DNA of 64,000 bases from Xenopus tropicalis (taxonomy: Eukaryota > Chordata > Amphibia > Anura > Pipidae), in the NCBI RefSeq assembly GCF_000004195.4, contig NC_030680.2:142036545-142100544 (forward strand), read 5' to 3'. Both the position numbers and the translations under genes were made by a program. This document shows, piece after piece, positions 1 to 12,205 of the stretch (position 1 is the stretch's first letter; the number at the start of each line of letters is the position of its first letter). The notes under the pieces are model-generated. The model worked only from the letters and a program-made list of their open reading frames with translations. It had not been told where the DNA came from and ran no database searches.

Positions 1-573
1 TCTAATTGCACGGAGACCACATCAGTCCCTGCAGGCAATGGATCATGTGAATGACTGATTGGTTCAGAATGATTTTTGAACTTGGCAAAGATGCCAAACA
101 ACCAAATCTGTACATACATGGGTAGTTATTTTTGTATCAGGCGGATAAATCCGGCGTTGAGATCCGCTGCTATGGGCAGGGATACGTTAAACATCAGCGC
201 ATCAGTGCGGTCCTTCCCTTAATGGGATTTTCAAACCTTTCTTTCTGGGCCATGTATCAGGTCAGCTAGGCAGTCCCGAGCTTGGGCCCAATAAGCCCAG
301 CACCCATTGGCATGTATATGGCAAGCTTTACATGGTTTGTGTTCCATGGCATAAGGCTGAACAGAGCTGTGCCCATGCTGGGTCCTTATCCAGACTATCA
401 CAGGGACCAGTAACATTCAGCCTTCCGGCTCTTGTGGATCTCAAACTCCCGACACCCCTTCTCAGGCTACAGAGAAGAAGCAATGAGATCAACATTGTTT
501 GTTATGGGTCAGTAACTCAAGGCAACCAATACGATATTTGCTTTCTTTACTAATCATGGTCTTGACCAAATGT
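1..573. other. Intergenic sequence, nothing recognised
   Basis: Short scattered ORFs only, no homology recognised, no tandem structure. The left end of the window is arbitrary. Confidence 0.5.
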
Positions 574-757
574 AGCCACAAAAAAAGCACTGGCACTCAA
601 AGCTGCAAAAATGGGACAAGCCCTATAAAAATCTTTAATGCGGAGGTGCTTGATAAAGGGGTTGTTGTGCCCCGAAACGTTGCACCTCCGCATTAAAGAT
701 TTTTATAGGGCTTGTCCCATTTTTGCAGCTTTGAGTGCCAGTGCTTTTTTTGTGGCT
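574..757. repeat. Perfect 76-bp inverted repeat (foldback element)
   Basis: The left arm 574-649 and right arm 682-757 are exact reverse complements by eye, separated by a 32-nt loop (650-681) that includes CCCCGAAACGTT. The perfect pairing implies a recent insertion or arm correction. It may be a non-autonomous foldback element or the end of a larger transposon. The transcript of either strand would form a long hairpin. Confidence 0.85.
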
Positions 758-1309
758 ATTGGAATTGGGAGGGTGCCGATCCCTCCAAGCAGTGTGCACC
801 GAGCGGGAATTTTTTGGAGAGCTAAGGGTGTGCGGGTAGGATCTCCTGTTCTTCTCTTGACCAAATGTAGGACAGAGGTAGGTAATGGTGGCCATAAATG
901 GGTCACACCATACAGCACACAACCGACTGGCCCACAGGTATTGTAGGACTGGCTGTAGACGGGTAGGGCCGCTTTTGGATTGTGCGGATTGCCGCAATGA
1001 GCAAAACAACGGGAAGCCTAGAGACGCCGTGTCTCCGCATCTGGCCTGTATACCAGCCGGGACAGATAAAATCCTCCATTCAGCTGGATCACATGATTAT
1101 CAATTGAATACATGCCCAAGTGGTCAGGCAGTGTGTCATTGAAAGTGGCAAAACTGCCCAACCATCCTTCCAGTGATCCTCTCTATGGTACAGCACAGTT
1201 CGTCTATGGTTAAAACACCTTCATGTGGTGTGTTATATTGGCTTCTATGTGTGTTGCAGCATTTGTGGGGTTAAATATCACCATTAAGTGTTATCCTGTT
1301 TCTAGCTGG
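758..1309. other. Intergenic sequence, nothing recognised
   Basis: No coding or repeat feature I can name. Short ORFs on both strands lack family resemblance. Confidence 0.45.
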
Positions 1310-1317
1310 GTCTGGAA

Positions 1318-1515
1318 TAGGGATGCACCGAACCCAATTCGATATGCTGATTAGGATCGGAAGGGGTTAAAAATAACGTGCAGCGGAAAACATTTTTCAC
1401 TGCCCATTTAACCCATTCCAAACTCTAATTAGCATATGCTAATTTAGCCTAATTAGGATTCGGATTGGCCGGGACCAAATCCTACGAAAAAACGCCGGGA
1501 TTCGGTGCATCCCGA
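1318..1515. mobile_element. hAT-like MITE with 8-bp target site duplication
   Basis: Termini are TAGGGATGCACCGAA on the left and its reverse complement with one mismatch on the right (ends at 1515). The 8-bp direct repeat GTCTGGAA flanks it at 1310-1317 and 1516-1523. An 8-bp duplication and this type of terminus fit the hAT superfamily. The 198-bp interior has no coding capacity and includes the palindrome TTAGCATATGCTAA. Confidence 0.8.
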
Positions 1516-1792
1516 GTCTGGAAATTCTTGGGGTTAAGAAGAAGAATGTGGCTTTTTGGAAGTCACATTTCCAGTTCTTTAATTCTTTATAGAGTGTAGA
1601 TCTTCCAATGTGGAGGGGGCATGTAAAGCCTTTCAACAGAGTAAGAGATACTACCCCCCCCAGGGGAACTCCCAGTGGGCCCTCCTGCTCTGTTGTGCAT
1701 TTCGTCGATCCTCTTTTCTGTAGGAGTAATGGGGAGGCAGCTAGATGATAATATAAGTAAGTATGGAAAGAGTGGACCCCAATCAAAGGTTT

Positions 1793-1995
1793 GTAACATC
1801 AGTGTTTTAGTCCCTCCTCCCCTGCCAGGATTTCAAATGATGCAGAAAGAGTAGAACAGTTTTGCAGCTGGATTTCAGCATATAAACATGGGATTTATTC
1901 CTACTTTTGGAAGGAACAGATTACAGGTATAGGGACATTAGGGGTTTCTGTGTTGTGTGGGGCTCTTTAACAGATTTTGATTTGGAGGCTGAAGT
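1793..1995 (+). repeat. Partial copy of interspersed repeat shared with introns of EOGT
   Basis: Matches the 3' half of the copies at 23151-23593 (+) and 30621-31040 (-), including TTTTGCAGCTGGATTTCAGC and GGGTTTCTGTGTTGTGTGG. Family name not assigned. Confidence 0.75.
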
Positions 1996-2957
1996 TCCCC
2001 TTTATCAAACACTCATTTAAAAAAAAAAAACAAATAAACAAAAGTCTAGAGTTTATCTTTAACCCAACAGAACCCCACAAGCTACTCAGTCTCTCAGCCC
2101 CAAAATTTAACCATTTACACTCAGTCCTGCTGGCCGAACATCAAGGTCTAATGGATTTTGGGGAGCTCTTCTCTGTCCAGAACCCAGATGTGTTCTGTAA
2201 TTCCCCTGCAGATTTAACCCCCCCCCCAAGGGCTACCCACCGTGCTATGTCCTTCGCTGGTCAGTTTGGGTTACTGGGGGGGGGGGGGGGGGGGGGGGGG
2301 TTGAATATTACTGGTGGGTTGAATATTAAAATATAAAATATTTTGCAAGAGGGAACAGTAATGGGGTTATTAACCTATTGGTCAGGACCCATAAGTAGTA
2401 GTTAGTGGCAGCCACCATGACCATCCTCAGTACAGGGACATCTCCTCCTCATACAAAACAAACCCAGTAATTACTATGAGGCGCAGAACTGGTTCTAAGA
2501 GTTTTGGGGTTTAAAGCTCTTTCCTCTGATTTCATTTGATTCCTGGAAACAAAAGGTTTCAAAACTCAGTATGTGCAGCTCTGTGGAATATTGTATTATA
2601 ATAAGAATCTTATCAAAAGGGAAACTGTCCTTAATCTGAGAGTGTTTAATCCCCGCAGCCCATCATGTTCCAATAGGATTCTGGCAATTCCACCCGTCAT
2701 GAAACAATTGTCTTGTCAGACTCAATAAATCGTCTGTCCTAATCCTGACAATTTCATCTGAAAACAAATATTCACATGTTTCTGAAGGACAAGTTGTTGG
2801 TTAACAGTTCTCTCCTCGTAAGGGCTTGAATAGTATTGTGTGTGGCACATTGTAAGGAATTCATTCTATACAGTCTATATTGTTTCCTGTGATACAGAGG
2901 GAAATCAAGCCAAGTGTCTTGGTATAAAACTGCCCAGTGTTACATCTACCCAAAGCT
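1996..2957. other. Intergenic sequence with a 25-nt poly-G tract
   Basis: Contains a homopolymer of 25 G at 2276-2300, followed by two TTGAATATTA copies. The rest is AT-leaning unique sequence without a recognised gene. Confidence 0.6.
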
Positions 2958-5730
2958 TATAGCCTCTGGGAAGGGACTGGGGCTGTGGGATAGCAGGTAT
3001 AGTAGGGAGAGATGGTGCCTATAGTAGCAGTGGGGGGATAATAGCCTCTGGGAAGGGACTGGGGCTGTGGGATAGCAGGTATAGTAGGGAGAGATGGTGC
3101 CTATAGTAGCAGTGGGATAATAGCCTCTGGGAAGGGACTGTGGCTGTGGGATAGCAGGTATAGTAGGGAGAGATGGTGCCTATAGTAGCAGTGGGGGGAT
3201 AATAGCCTCTGGGAAGGGACTGGGGCTGTGGGATAGCAGGTATAGTAGGGAGAGATGGTGCCTATAGTAGCAGTGGGGGATAATAGCCTCTGGGAAGGGA
3301 CTGGGGCTGTGGGATAGCAGGTATAGTAGGGAGAGATGGTGCCTATAGTAGCAGTGGGGGATAATAGCCTCTGGGAAGGGACTGGGGCTGTGGGATAGCA
3401 GGTATAGTAGGGAGAGATGGTGCCTATAGTAGCAGTGGGGATAATAGCCTCTGGGAAGGGACTGGGGCTGTGGGATAGCAGGTACAGTAGGGAGAGATGG
3501 TGCCTATAGTAGCAGTGGGGGGATAATAGCCTCTGGGAAGGGACTGGGGCTGTGGGATAGCAGGTATAGTAGGGAGAGATGGTGCCTATAGTAGCAGTGG
3601 GGGGATAATAGCCTCTGGGAAGGGACTGGGGCTGTGGGATAGCAGGTATAGTAGGGAGAGATGGTGCCTATAGTAGCAGTGGGGGGATAATAGCCTCTGG
3701 GAAGGGACTGGGGCTGTGGGATAGCAGGTATAGTAGGGAGAGATGGTGCCTATAGTAGCAGTGGGGGGATAATAGCCTCTGGGAAGGGACTGGGGCTGTG
3801 GGATAGCAGGTATAGTAGGGAGAGATGGTGCCTATAGTAGCAGTGGGGGGATAATAGCCTCTGGGAAGGGACTGGGGCTGTGGATAGCAGGTATAGTAGG
3901 GAGAGATGGTGCCTATAGTAGCAGTGGGGGATAATAGCCTCTGGGAAGGGACTGGGGCTGTGGGATAGCAGGTATAGTAGGGAGAGATGGTGCCTATAGT
4001 AGCAGTGGGGATAATAGCCTCTGGAAGGGACTGGGGCTGTGGGATAGCAGGTACAGTAGGGAGAGATGGTGCCTATAGTAGCAGTGGGGGGATAATAGCC
4101 TCTGGGAAGGGACTGGGGCTGTGGGATAGCAGGTATAGTAGGGAGAGATGGTGCCTATAGTAGCAGTGGGGGGATAATAGCCTCTGGGAAGGGACTGGGG
4201 CTGTGGGATAGCAGGTATAGTAGGGAGAGATGGTGCCTATAGTAGCAGTGGGGGGATAATAGCCTCTGGGAAGGGACTGGGGCTGTGGGATAGCAGGTAT
4301 AGTAGGGAGAGATGGTGCCTATAGTAGCAGTGGGGGATAATAGCCTCTGGGAAGGGACTGGGGCTGTGGGATAGCAGGTACAGTAGGGAGAGATGGTGCC
4401 TATAGTAGCAGTGGGGGGATAATAGCCTCTGGGAAGGGACTGGGGCTGTGGGATAGCAGGTATAGTAGGGAGAGATGGTGCCTATAGTAGCAGTGGGGGG
4501 GATAATAGCCTCTGGGAAGGGACTGGGGCTGGGGGATAGCAGGTATAGTAGGGAGAGATGGTGCCTATAGTAGCAGTGGGATAATAGCCTCTGGGAAGGG
4601 ACTGGAGCTGTGGGATAGCAGGTATAGTAGGGAGAGATGGTGCCTATAGTAGCAGTGGGGGGATAATAGCCTCTGGGAAGGGACTGGGGCTGTGGGATAG
4701 CAGGTATAGTAGGGAGAGATGGTGCCTATAGTAGCAGTGGGGGGATAATAGCCTCTGGGAAGGGACTGGGGCTGTGGGATAGCAGGTATAGTAGGGAGAG
4801 ATGGTGCCTATAGTAGCAGTGGGGGGATAATAGCCTCTGGGAAGGGACTGGGGCTGTGGGATAGCAGGTATAGTAGGGAGAGATGGTGCCTATAGTAGCA
4901 GTGAGGGGATAATAGCCTCTGGGAAGGGACTGGGGCTGTGGGATAGCAGGTATAGTAGGGAGAGATGGTGCCTATAGTAGCAGTGAGGGGATAATAGCCT
5001 CTGGGAAGGGACTGGGGCTGTGGGATAGCAGGTATAGTAGGGAGAGATGGTGCCTATAGTAGCAGTGGGGGGATAATAGCCTCTGGGAAGGGACTGGGGC
5101 TGTGGGATAGCAGGTATAGTAGGGAAAGATGGTGCCTATAGTAGCAGTGGGGGGATAATAGCCTCTGGGAAGGGACTGGGGCTGTGGGATAGCAGGTATA
5201 GTAGGGAGAGATGGTGCCTATAGTAGCAGTGGGGGGATAATAGCCTCTGGGAAGGGACTGGGGCTGTGGGATAGCAGGTATAGTAGGGAGAGATGGTGCC
5301 TATAGTAGCAGTGGGGGGATAATAGCCTCTGGGAAGGGACTGGGGCTGTGGGATAGCAGGTATAGTAGGGAGAGATGGTGCCTATAGTAGCAGTGGGGGG
5401 ATAATAGCCTCTGGGAAGGGACTGGGGCTGTGGGATAGCAGGTATAGTAGGGAGAGATGGTGCCTATAGTAGCAGTGGGATAATAGCCTCTGGGAAGGGA
5501 CTGGGGCTGTGGGATAGCAGGTATTGTAGGGAGAGATGGTGCCTATAGTAGCAGTGGGGGGATAATAGCCTCTGCGAAGGGACTGGGGCTGTGGGATAGC
5601 AGGTATAGTAGGGAGAGTTGGTGCCTATAGTAGCAGTGGGGGGATAATAGCCTCTGGGAAGGGACTGGGGCTGTGGGATAGCAGGTATAGTAGGGAGAGA
5701 TGGTGCCTATAGTAGCAGTGGGATAGTAGC
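2958..5730 (+). repeat. 82-bp minisatellite, array 1 (about 34 copies)
   Basis: Tandem unit of 82 bp (range about 78-83) starting ATAGCCTCTGGGAAGGGACT and ending ATGGTGCCTATAGTAGCAGT plus a variable G run. The variation is mostly in the number of Gs after CAGT (GGG to GGGGGGG). Each unit holds four G runs (3, 3, 4 and 3) separated by 2, 3 and 4 nt, a canonical G-quadruplex motif. The same family appears inverted at 43199-47193 and direct at 62140-63787. Confidence 0.97.
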
Positions 5731-6716
5731 CATAGGTAGTTCTCTCTCAGAATGATATAATGACAATGACACAGAGAAATGACAGTGGAATGTGCCTAAC
5801 CCTGATTTGCACCTACACCCATACTACACAACCTCCTGTCACTGAAATACAGAGTATAAGGAGTTCAGCTCAGTGTAACCCCCCCCCCCCACTCACTTTC
5901 ATTCCCACCCCATTTGTTGCTTTGTGATCCTGTAACAGGCAGGACACAAGTGAACACAGCGCCTCACACAGACAGCCATTGTTGCTATGGTCCTTCATTG
6001 CCACGTTGCACCCACAGTACCTCCCATTCTCAATCTAATGACTGGGTGCTCCTCACACATTTCCCCCAATTACCCAGTGGCCCCATAGTCTCCCCCACCC
6101 CCAGCTGGTCCCGGGCTCATTCCCACTAAGATCCTACAATCGCTTCTACATTGTCTTCTTTTATTAACCCTTCAGTCCTTGCCACACTGCCTCCATCTGA
6201 TGATGCCAAGGCCCTGTCACTGACATTTACTACCCCCACTTCGGAACAGCAGCCCCCACCCCTGAGGCACCCAGTGCAGGTTACTATATGGCCTTATAAG
6301 CCTCACCCTGACCTTCCATCCCACCATGTCAGTCTCTGATTCCTCCCACAGCCCAACCAGCGCCCCCCACCCTCAGTGTCGGACTGGCCAAATAGCATCC
6401 CAGGAAAACTCCCGGGGGGCCCAGGGGCAGTGGGCCCTCCTGCTCACCCAGCCATTTGCCTTGTATGCCTATAGCATGGCCATTACCCAATTCTATATGA
6501 GAAGAAACAGAAGAAATAGAGGAAAGTGTAGATAATAGTATGTAAGAAGTAATAAAGAGACTAAAGAAAGTGAGTGACCAGAGAAGGGGAGAGTGAGCCC
6601 AAGTCAGAGACCTTTCTCCCCTGACCCCCAATCTTTACACTCACTGCCCCAGTTTCCCACCCATCTGCCCCGCAAACTCTTCATCCTTCCTGCCGGCAGC
6701 CCCTTTCCTACCATGC
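5731..6716. other. Intergenic sequence between two minisatellites
   Basis: Pyrimidine-rich, short ORFs only. At about 6376-6450 there is a fragment of a dispersed repeat marked by GTCGGACTGGCC and GTGGGCCCTCC that recurs at 19.2, 19.7, 29.3 and 31.7 kb. Confidence 0.5.
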
Positions 6717-9700
6717 AGCACCCCCTGCCTCACCTTTCTTCAATAACTCAGCACCCCGCTTCTCACTTCATCCAGCCCTGCAGCACCCCAGCCTCTCCCC
6801 TCATCCAGCCCTGCAGCACCCCAGCCTCTCCCCTCATCCAGCCCTGCAGCACCCCAGCCTCTCCCCTCATCCAGCCCTGCAGCACCCCAGCCTCTCCCCT
6901 CATCCAGCCCTGCAGCACCCCGCTTCTCCCCTCATCCAGTCCAGCAGCACCCCAGCCTCTCCCCTCATCCAGCCCTGCAGCACCCCGCTTCTCCCCTCAT
7001 CCAGTCCTGCAGCACCCCAGCCTCTCCCCTCATCCAGCCCTGCAGCACCCCAGCCTCTCCCCTCATCCAGCCCTGCAGCACCCCGCTTCTCCCCTCATCC
7101 AGTCCAGCAGCACCCCAGCCTCTCCCCTCATCCAGCCCTGCAGCACCCCGCTTCTCCCCTCATCCAGTCCTGCAGCACCCCAGCCTCTCCCCTCATCCAG
7201 CCCTGCAGCACCCCAGCCTCTCCCCTCATCCAGCCCTGCAGCACCCACGCTTCTCCCCTCATCCAGCCCTGCAGCACCCCAGCCTCTCCCCTCATCCAGT
7301 CCTGCAGCACCCCAGCCTCTCCCCTCATCCAGCCCTGTAGCACCCCGCTTCTCCCCTCATCCAGCCCTGCAGCACCCCAGCCTCTCCCCTCATCCAGTCC
7401 TGCAGCACCCCAGCCTCTCCCCTCATCCAGTCCTGCAGCACCCCAGCCTCTCCCCTCATCCAGTCCTGCAGCACCCCAGCCTCTCCCCTCATCCAGCCCT
7501 GCAGCACCCAGCCTCTCCCCTCATCCAGTCCTGCAGCACCCCAGCCTCTCCCCTCATCCAGCCCTGCAGCACCCCGCTTCTCCCCTCATCCAGCCCTGCA
7601 GCACCCCAGCCTCTCCCTTCATCCAGCCCTGCAGCACCCCAGCCTCTCCCCTCATCCAGCCCTGCAGCACCCCAGCCTCTCCCCTCATCCAGCCCTGCAG
7701 CACCCCGCTTCTCCCCTCATCCAGTCCAGCAGCACCCCAGCCTCTCCCCTCATCCAGCCCTGCAGCACCCCGCTTCTCCCCTCATCCAGTCCTGCAGCAC
7801 CCCAGCCTCTCCCCTCATCCAGCCCTGCAGCACCCCAGCCTCTCCCCTCATCCAGCCCTGCAGCACCCCGCTTCTCCCCTCATCCAGCCCTGCAGCACCC
7901 CAGCCTCTCCCCTCATCCAGTCCTGCAGCACCCCAGCCTCTCCCCTCATCCAGCCCTGCAGCACCCCGCTTCTCCCCTCATCCAGCCCTGCAGCACCCCA
8001 GCCTCTCCCCTCATCAAGTCCTGCAGCACCCCAGCCTCTCCCCTCATCCAGTCCTGCAGCACCCCAGCCTCTCCCCTCATCCAGTCCTGCAGCACCCCAG
8101 CCTCTCCCCTCATCCAGTCCTGCAGCACCCCAGCCTCTCCCCTCATCCAGCCCTGCAGCACCCCAGCCTCTCCCCTCATCCAGTCCTGCAGCACCCCAGC
8201 CTCTCCCCTCATCCAGCCCTGCAGCACCCCGCTTCTCCCCTGATCCAGCCCTGCAGCACCCCAGCCTCTCCCCTCATCCAGTCCTGCAGCACCCCAGCCC
8301 CTCCCCTCATCCAGCCCTGCAGCACCCCAGCCTCTCCCCTCATCCAGCCCTGCAGCACCCCGCTTCTCCCCTCATCCAGCCCTGCAGCACCCCAGCCTCT
8401 CCCCTCATCCAGCCCTGCAGCACCCCAGCCTCTCCCTTCATCCAGCCCTGCAGCACCCCAGCCTCTCCCCTCATCCAGCCCTGCAGCACCCCAGCCTCTC
8501 CCCTCATCCAGCCCTGCAGCACCCCGCTTCTCCCCTCATCCAGTCCAGCAGCACCCCAGCCTCTCCCCTCATCCAGCCCTGCAGCACCCCGCTTCTCCCC
8601 TCATCCAGTCCTGCAGCACCCCAGCCTCTCCCCTCATCCAGCCCTGCAGCACCCCAGCCTCTCCCCTCATCCAGCCCTGCAGCACCCCGCTTCTCCCCTC
8701 ATCCAGCCCTGCAGCACCCCAGCCTCTCCCCTCATCCAGTCCTGCAGCACCCCAGCCTCTCCCCTCATCCAGCCCTGCAGCACCCCGCTTCTCCCCTCAT
8801 CCAGCCCTGCAGCACCCCAGCCTCTCCCCTCATCAAGTCCTGCAGCACCCCAGCCTCTCCCCTCATCCAGTCCTGCAGCACCCCAGCCTCTCCCCTCATC
8901 CAGTCCTGCAGCACCCCAGCCTCTCCCCTCATCCAGCCCTGCAGCACCCCAGCCTCTCCCCTCATCCAGTCCTGCAGCACCCCAGCCTCTCCCCTCATCC
9001 AGCCCTGCAGCACCCCGCTTCTCCCCTGATCCAGCCCTGCAGCACCCCAGCCTCTCCCCTCATCCAGTCCTGCAGCACCCCAGCCCCTCCCCTCATCCAG
9101 CCCTGCAGCACCCCAGCCTCTCCCCTCATCCAGCCCTGCAGCACCCCGCTTCTCCCCTCATCCAGCCCTGCAGCACCCCAGCCTCTCCCCTCATCCAGCC
9201 CTGCAGCACCCCAGCCTCTCCCTTCATCCAGCCCTGCAGCACCCCAGCCTCTCCCCTCATCCAGCCCTGCAGCACCCCAGCCTCTCCCCTCATCCAGCCC
9301 TGCAGCACCCCGCTTCTCCCCTCATCCAGTCCAGCAGCACCCCAGCCTCTCCCCTCATCCAGCCCTGCAGCACCCCAGCCTCTCCCCTCATCCAGCCCTG
9401 CAGCACCCCGCTTCTCCCCTCATCCAGTCCAGCAGCACCCCAGCCTCTCCCCTCATCCAGCCCTGCAGCACCCCGCTTCTCCCCTCATCCAGTCCTGCAG
9501 CACCCCAGCCTCTCCCCTCATCCAGCCCTGCAGCACCCCAGCCTCTCCCCTCATCCAGCCCTGCAGCACCCCGCTTCTCCCCTCATCCAGCCCTGCAGCA
9601 CCCCAGCCTCTCCCCTCATCCAGTCCTGCAGCACCCCAGCCTCTCCCCTCATCCAGCCCTGCAGCACCCCGCTTCTCCCTCATCCAGCCCTGCAGCACCC

Positions 9701-11572
9701 CAGCCTCTCCCCTCATCAAGTCCTGCAGCACCCCAGCCTCTCCCCTCATCCAGTCCTGCAGCACCCCAGCCTCTCCCCTCATCCAGTCCTGCAGCACCCC
9801 AGCCTCTCCCCTCATCCAGCCCTGCAGCACCCCAGCCTCTCCCCTCATCCAGTCCTGCAGCACCCCAGCCTCTCCCCTCATCCAGCCCTGCAGCACCCCG
9901 CTTCTCCCCTCATCCAGCCCTGCAGCACCCCAGCCTCTCCCCTCATCCAGTCCTGCAGCACCCCAGCCCCTCCCCTCATCCAGTCCTGCAGCACCCCAGC
10001 CTCTCCCCTCATCCAGCCCTGCAGCACCCCGCTTCTCCCCTCATCCAGCCCTGCAGCACCCCAGCCTCTCCCCTCATCCAGTCCTGCAGCACCCCAGCCT
10101 CTCCCCTCATCCAGCCCTGCAGCACCCTGCTTCTCCCCTCATCCAGTCCTGCAGCACCCCAGCCTCTCCCCTCATCCAGCCCTGCAGCACCCTGCTTCTC
10201 CCCTCATCCAGTCCTGCAGCACCCCAGCCTCTCCCCTCATCCAGCCCTGCAGCACCCCAGCCTCTCCCCTCATCCAGTCCTGCAGCACCCCAGCCCCTCC
10301 CCTCATCCAGTCCTGCAGCACCCCAGCCTCTCCCCTCATCCAGCCCTGCAGCACCCCGCTTCTCCCCTCATCCAGCCCTGCAGCACCCCAGCCTCTCCCC
10401 TCATCCAGTCCTGCAGCACCCCAGCCTCTCCCCTCATCCAGCCCTGCAGCACCCTGCTTCTCCCCTCATCCAGTCCTGCAGCACCCCAGCCTCTCCCCTC
10501 ATCCAGCCCTGCAGCACCCCAGCCCCTCCCCTCATCCAGTCCTGCAGCACCCCAGCCTCTCCCCTCATCCAGTCCTGCAGCACCCCAGCCCCTCCCCTCA
10601 TCCAGCCCTGCAGCACCGCAGCCTCTCCCCTCATCCAGTCCTGCAGCACCCCAGCCTCTCCCCTCATCCAGTCCTGCAGCACCCCAGCCTCTCCCCTCAT
10701 CCAGCCCTGCAGCACCCCAGCCTCTCCCCTCATCCAGCCCTGCAGCACCCCAGCCTCTCCCCTCATCCAGCCCTGCAGCACCCCAGCCTCTCCCCTCATC
10801 CAGCCCTGCAGCACCCCAGCCTCTCCCCTCATCCAGCCCTGCAGCACCCCAGCCTCTCCCCTCATCCAGCCCTGCAGCACCCCAGCCTCTCCCCTCATCC
10901 AGCCCTGCAGCACCCCAGCCTCTCCCCTCATCCAGCCCTGCAGCACCCCAGCCTCTCCCCTCATCCAGTCCTGCAGCACCCCAGCCTCTCCCCTCATCCA
11001 GCCCTGCAGCACCCCAGCCTCTCCCCTCATCCAGTCCTGCAGCACCCCAGCCCCTCCCCTCATCCAGTCCTGCAGCACCCCAGCCTCTCCCCTCATCCAG
11101 TCCTGCAGCACCCCAGCCCCTCCCCTCATCCAGCCCTGCAGCACCGCAGCCTCTCCCCTCATCCAGTCCTGCAGCACCCCAGCCTCTCCCCTCATCCAGT
11201 CCTGCAGCACCCCAGCCTCTCCCCTCATCCAGCCTGCAGCACCCCAGCCTCTCCCTCATCCAGCCCTGCAGCACCCCAGCCTCTCCCCTCATCCAGCCCT
11301 GCAGCACCCCAGCCTCTCCCCTCATCCAGCCCTGCAGCACCCCAGCCTCTCCCCTCATCCAGCCCTGCAGCACCCAGCCTCCCCTCATCCAGCCCTGCAG
11401 CACCCCAGCCTCTCCCCCTCATCCAGCCCTGCAGCACCCCAGCCTCTCCCCTCATCCAGCCCTGCAGCACCCCAGCCTCTCCCCTCATCCAGCCCTGCAG
11501 CACCCCAGCCTCTCCCCTCATCCAGTCCTGCAGCACCCCAGCCTCTCCCCTCATCCAGCCCTGCAGCACCCA
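6717..11572 (+). repeat. 33/32-bp minisatellite (about 147 copies)
   Basis: The unit is 33 bp (CAGCACCCCAGCCTCTCCCC then TCATCCAGCCCTG), interleaved with a 32-bp variant in which CAGCC is replaced by GCTT. CCAGCC/CCAGTC variants define sub-types. A higher-order repeat of 786 bp is visible: sub-type patterns around 7.95-8.56 kb recur at 8.73-9.35 kb. The unit has no stop in any + frame, so it yields a 1661-codon ORF with no biological support. Degenerate copies continue to about 11630. The array ends about 200 bp before the putative EOGT promoter. Confidence 0.97.
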
Positions 11573-11779
11573 TTCTAAAAGTCAGCACCCATCCTAAAAG
11601 TCAGCACCCAGCCTCTCCTACCATCCAGCCACCCAACTTTCCCTTCTGTTTCCACCCAAGCAGAGTTGCCTTCATTCTAATACACGGATCGCTATGAGTG
11701 TTACCCCCTCCCAAACTATTAGAGCAGGACCCCAAGCAACTCCCACACAGTTACCCTACTGTCTCCCCATCAGACAGAG

Positions 11780-12110
11780 TCCCAGCTCTCCCCTCCCCTC
11801 CCCGCCCACTGCGAGTTCCAGCCCCGCCCACTGCGAGTTGCAGTCCCGCCCCCCAGCCGGCTGTGACGCCGGGCCGGTTCCTTCCCCTCACTGTGCGCCG
11901 GGAGCAGCTGGTACCGGGGTGATGCGGCCGGACAGACGGGCTGCCAGGTACTCGGGCTGTGGGTGGAACCGGGGCGCGTTGGGCTGGTGGGGGCCCGGGG
12001 CTTGTGTTCCCCCCGGTGCCCGTTATGATTCCCGGCTGAGCGCAGAGTGGGGCAGTGTCCCCTTACCTGCCCGGGGGGGAGCCCTTCCCTGGGAGGGGGG
12101 GGGGGTTGTT
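11780..12110 (+). promoter_or_regulatory. eogt: GC-rich TATA-less promoter candidate for EOGT
   Basis: A short CpG-dense block in an otherwise CpG-poor window. It has several GC boxes (CCCGCCC at about 11801, 11823 and 11845) within an 18-bp direct duplication (11800-11817 and 11822-11839). No TATA box is evident. It is the only promoter-like block upstream of the first coding exon on the same strand, and it is sandwiched between two large minisatellites. The promoter role is inferred from composition and position. Confidence 0.6.
11880..11947 (+). other. eogt: Possible non-coding first exon of EOGT with a short uORF
   Basis: Within the GC-rich block a donor-like CCAG|GTACTC ends at 11947. 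If joined to the acceptor at 22899/22900, an ATG at 11922 opens a 9-codon uORF (MRPDRRAAR). It stops at TAG 22901-22903, 11 nt before the EOGT start codon. The start of transcription and the donor are guesses; the +3 to +6 bases of the donor fit the consensus poorly. Confidence 0.35.
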
Positions 12111-12205
12111 TATCGGGGTCCCCAGAACCAGCAATTCAGGGGAGAACCCGTTATGTCCTGTTACAGTGTGTATAGCGGGGCTGGCTCTGTATAGTATGGG
12201 GAGAG

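Noticed and set aside
2958..5730. CRISPR array
   Set aside because: Direct tandem repeats with no unique spacers, in a vertebrate genome.
6593..11578. 1661-codon ORF rich in Ser/Pro (SPHPALQHP, LPSSSPAAPQP and SPLIQPCSTPA registers)
   Set aside because: It is the read-through of the 33/32-bp minisatellite, whose unit has no stop in any + phase. The three peptide registers alternate only because 32-bp units shift the phase. No domain, start context or splice evidence.
7063..11588. Minus-strand ORFs with MRGEAGVLQGW repeats
   Set aside because: Antisense translations of the same minisatellite.
11694..12194. 166-codon ORF over the GC-rich block
   Set aside because: Low-complexity translation of a CpG-rich promoter-like region; no family resemblance.
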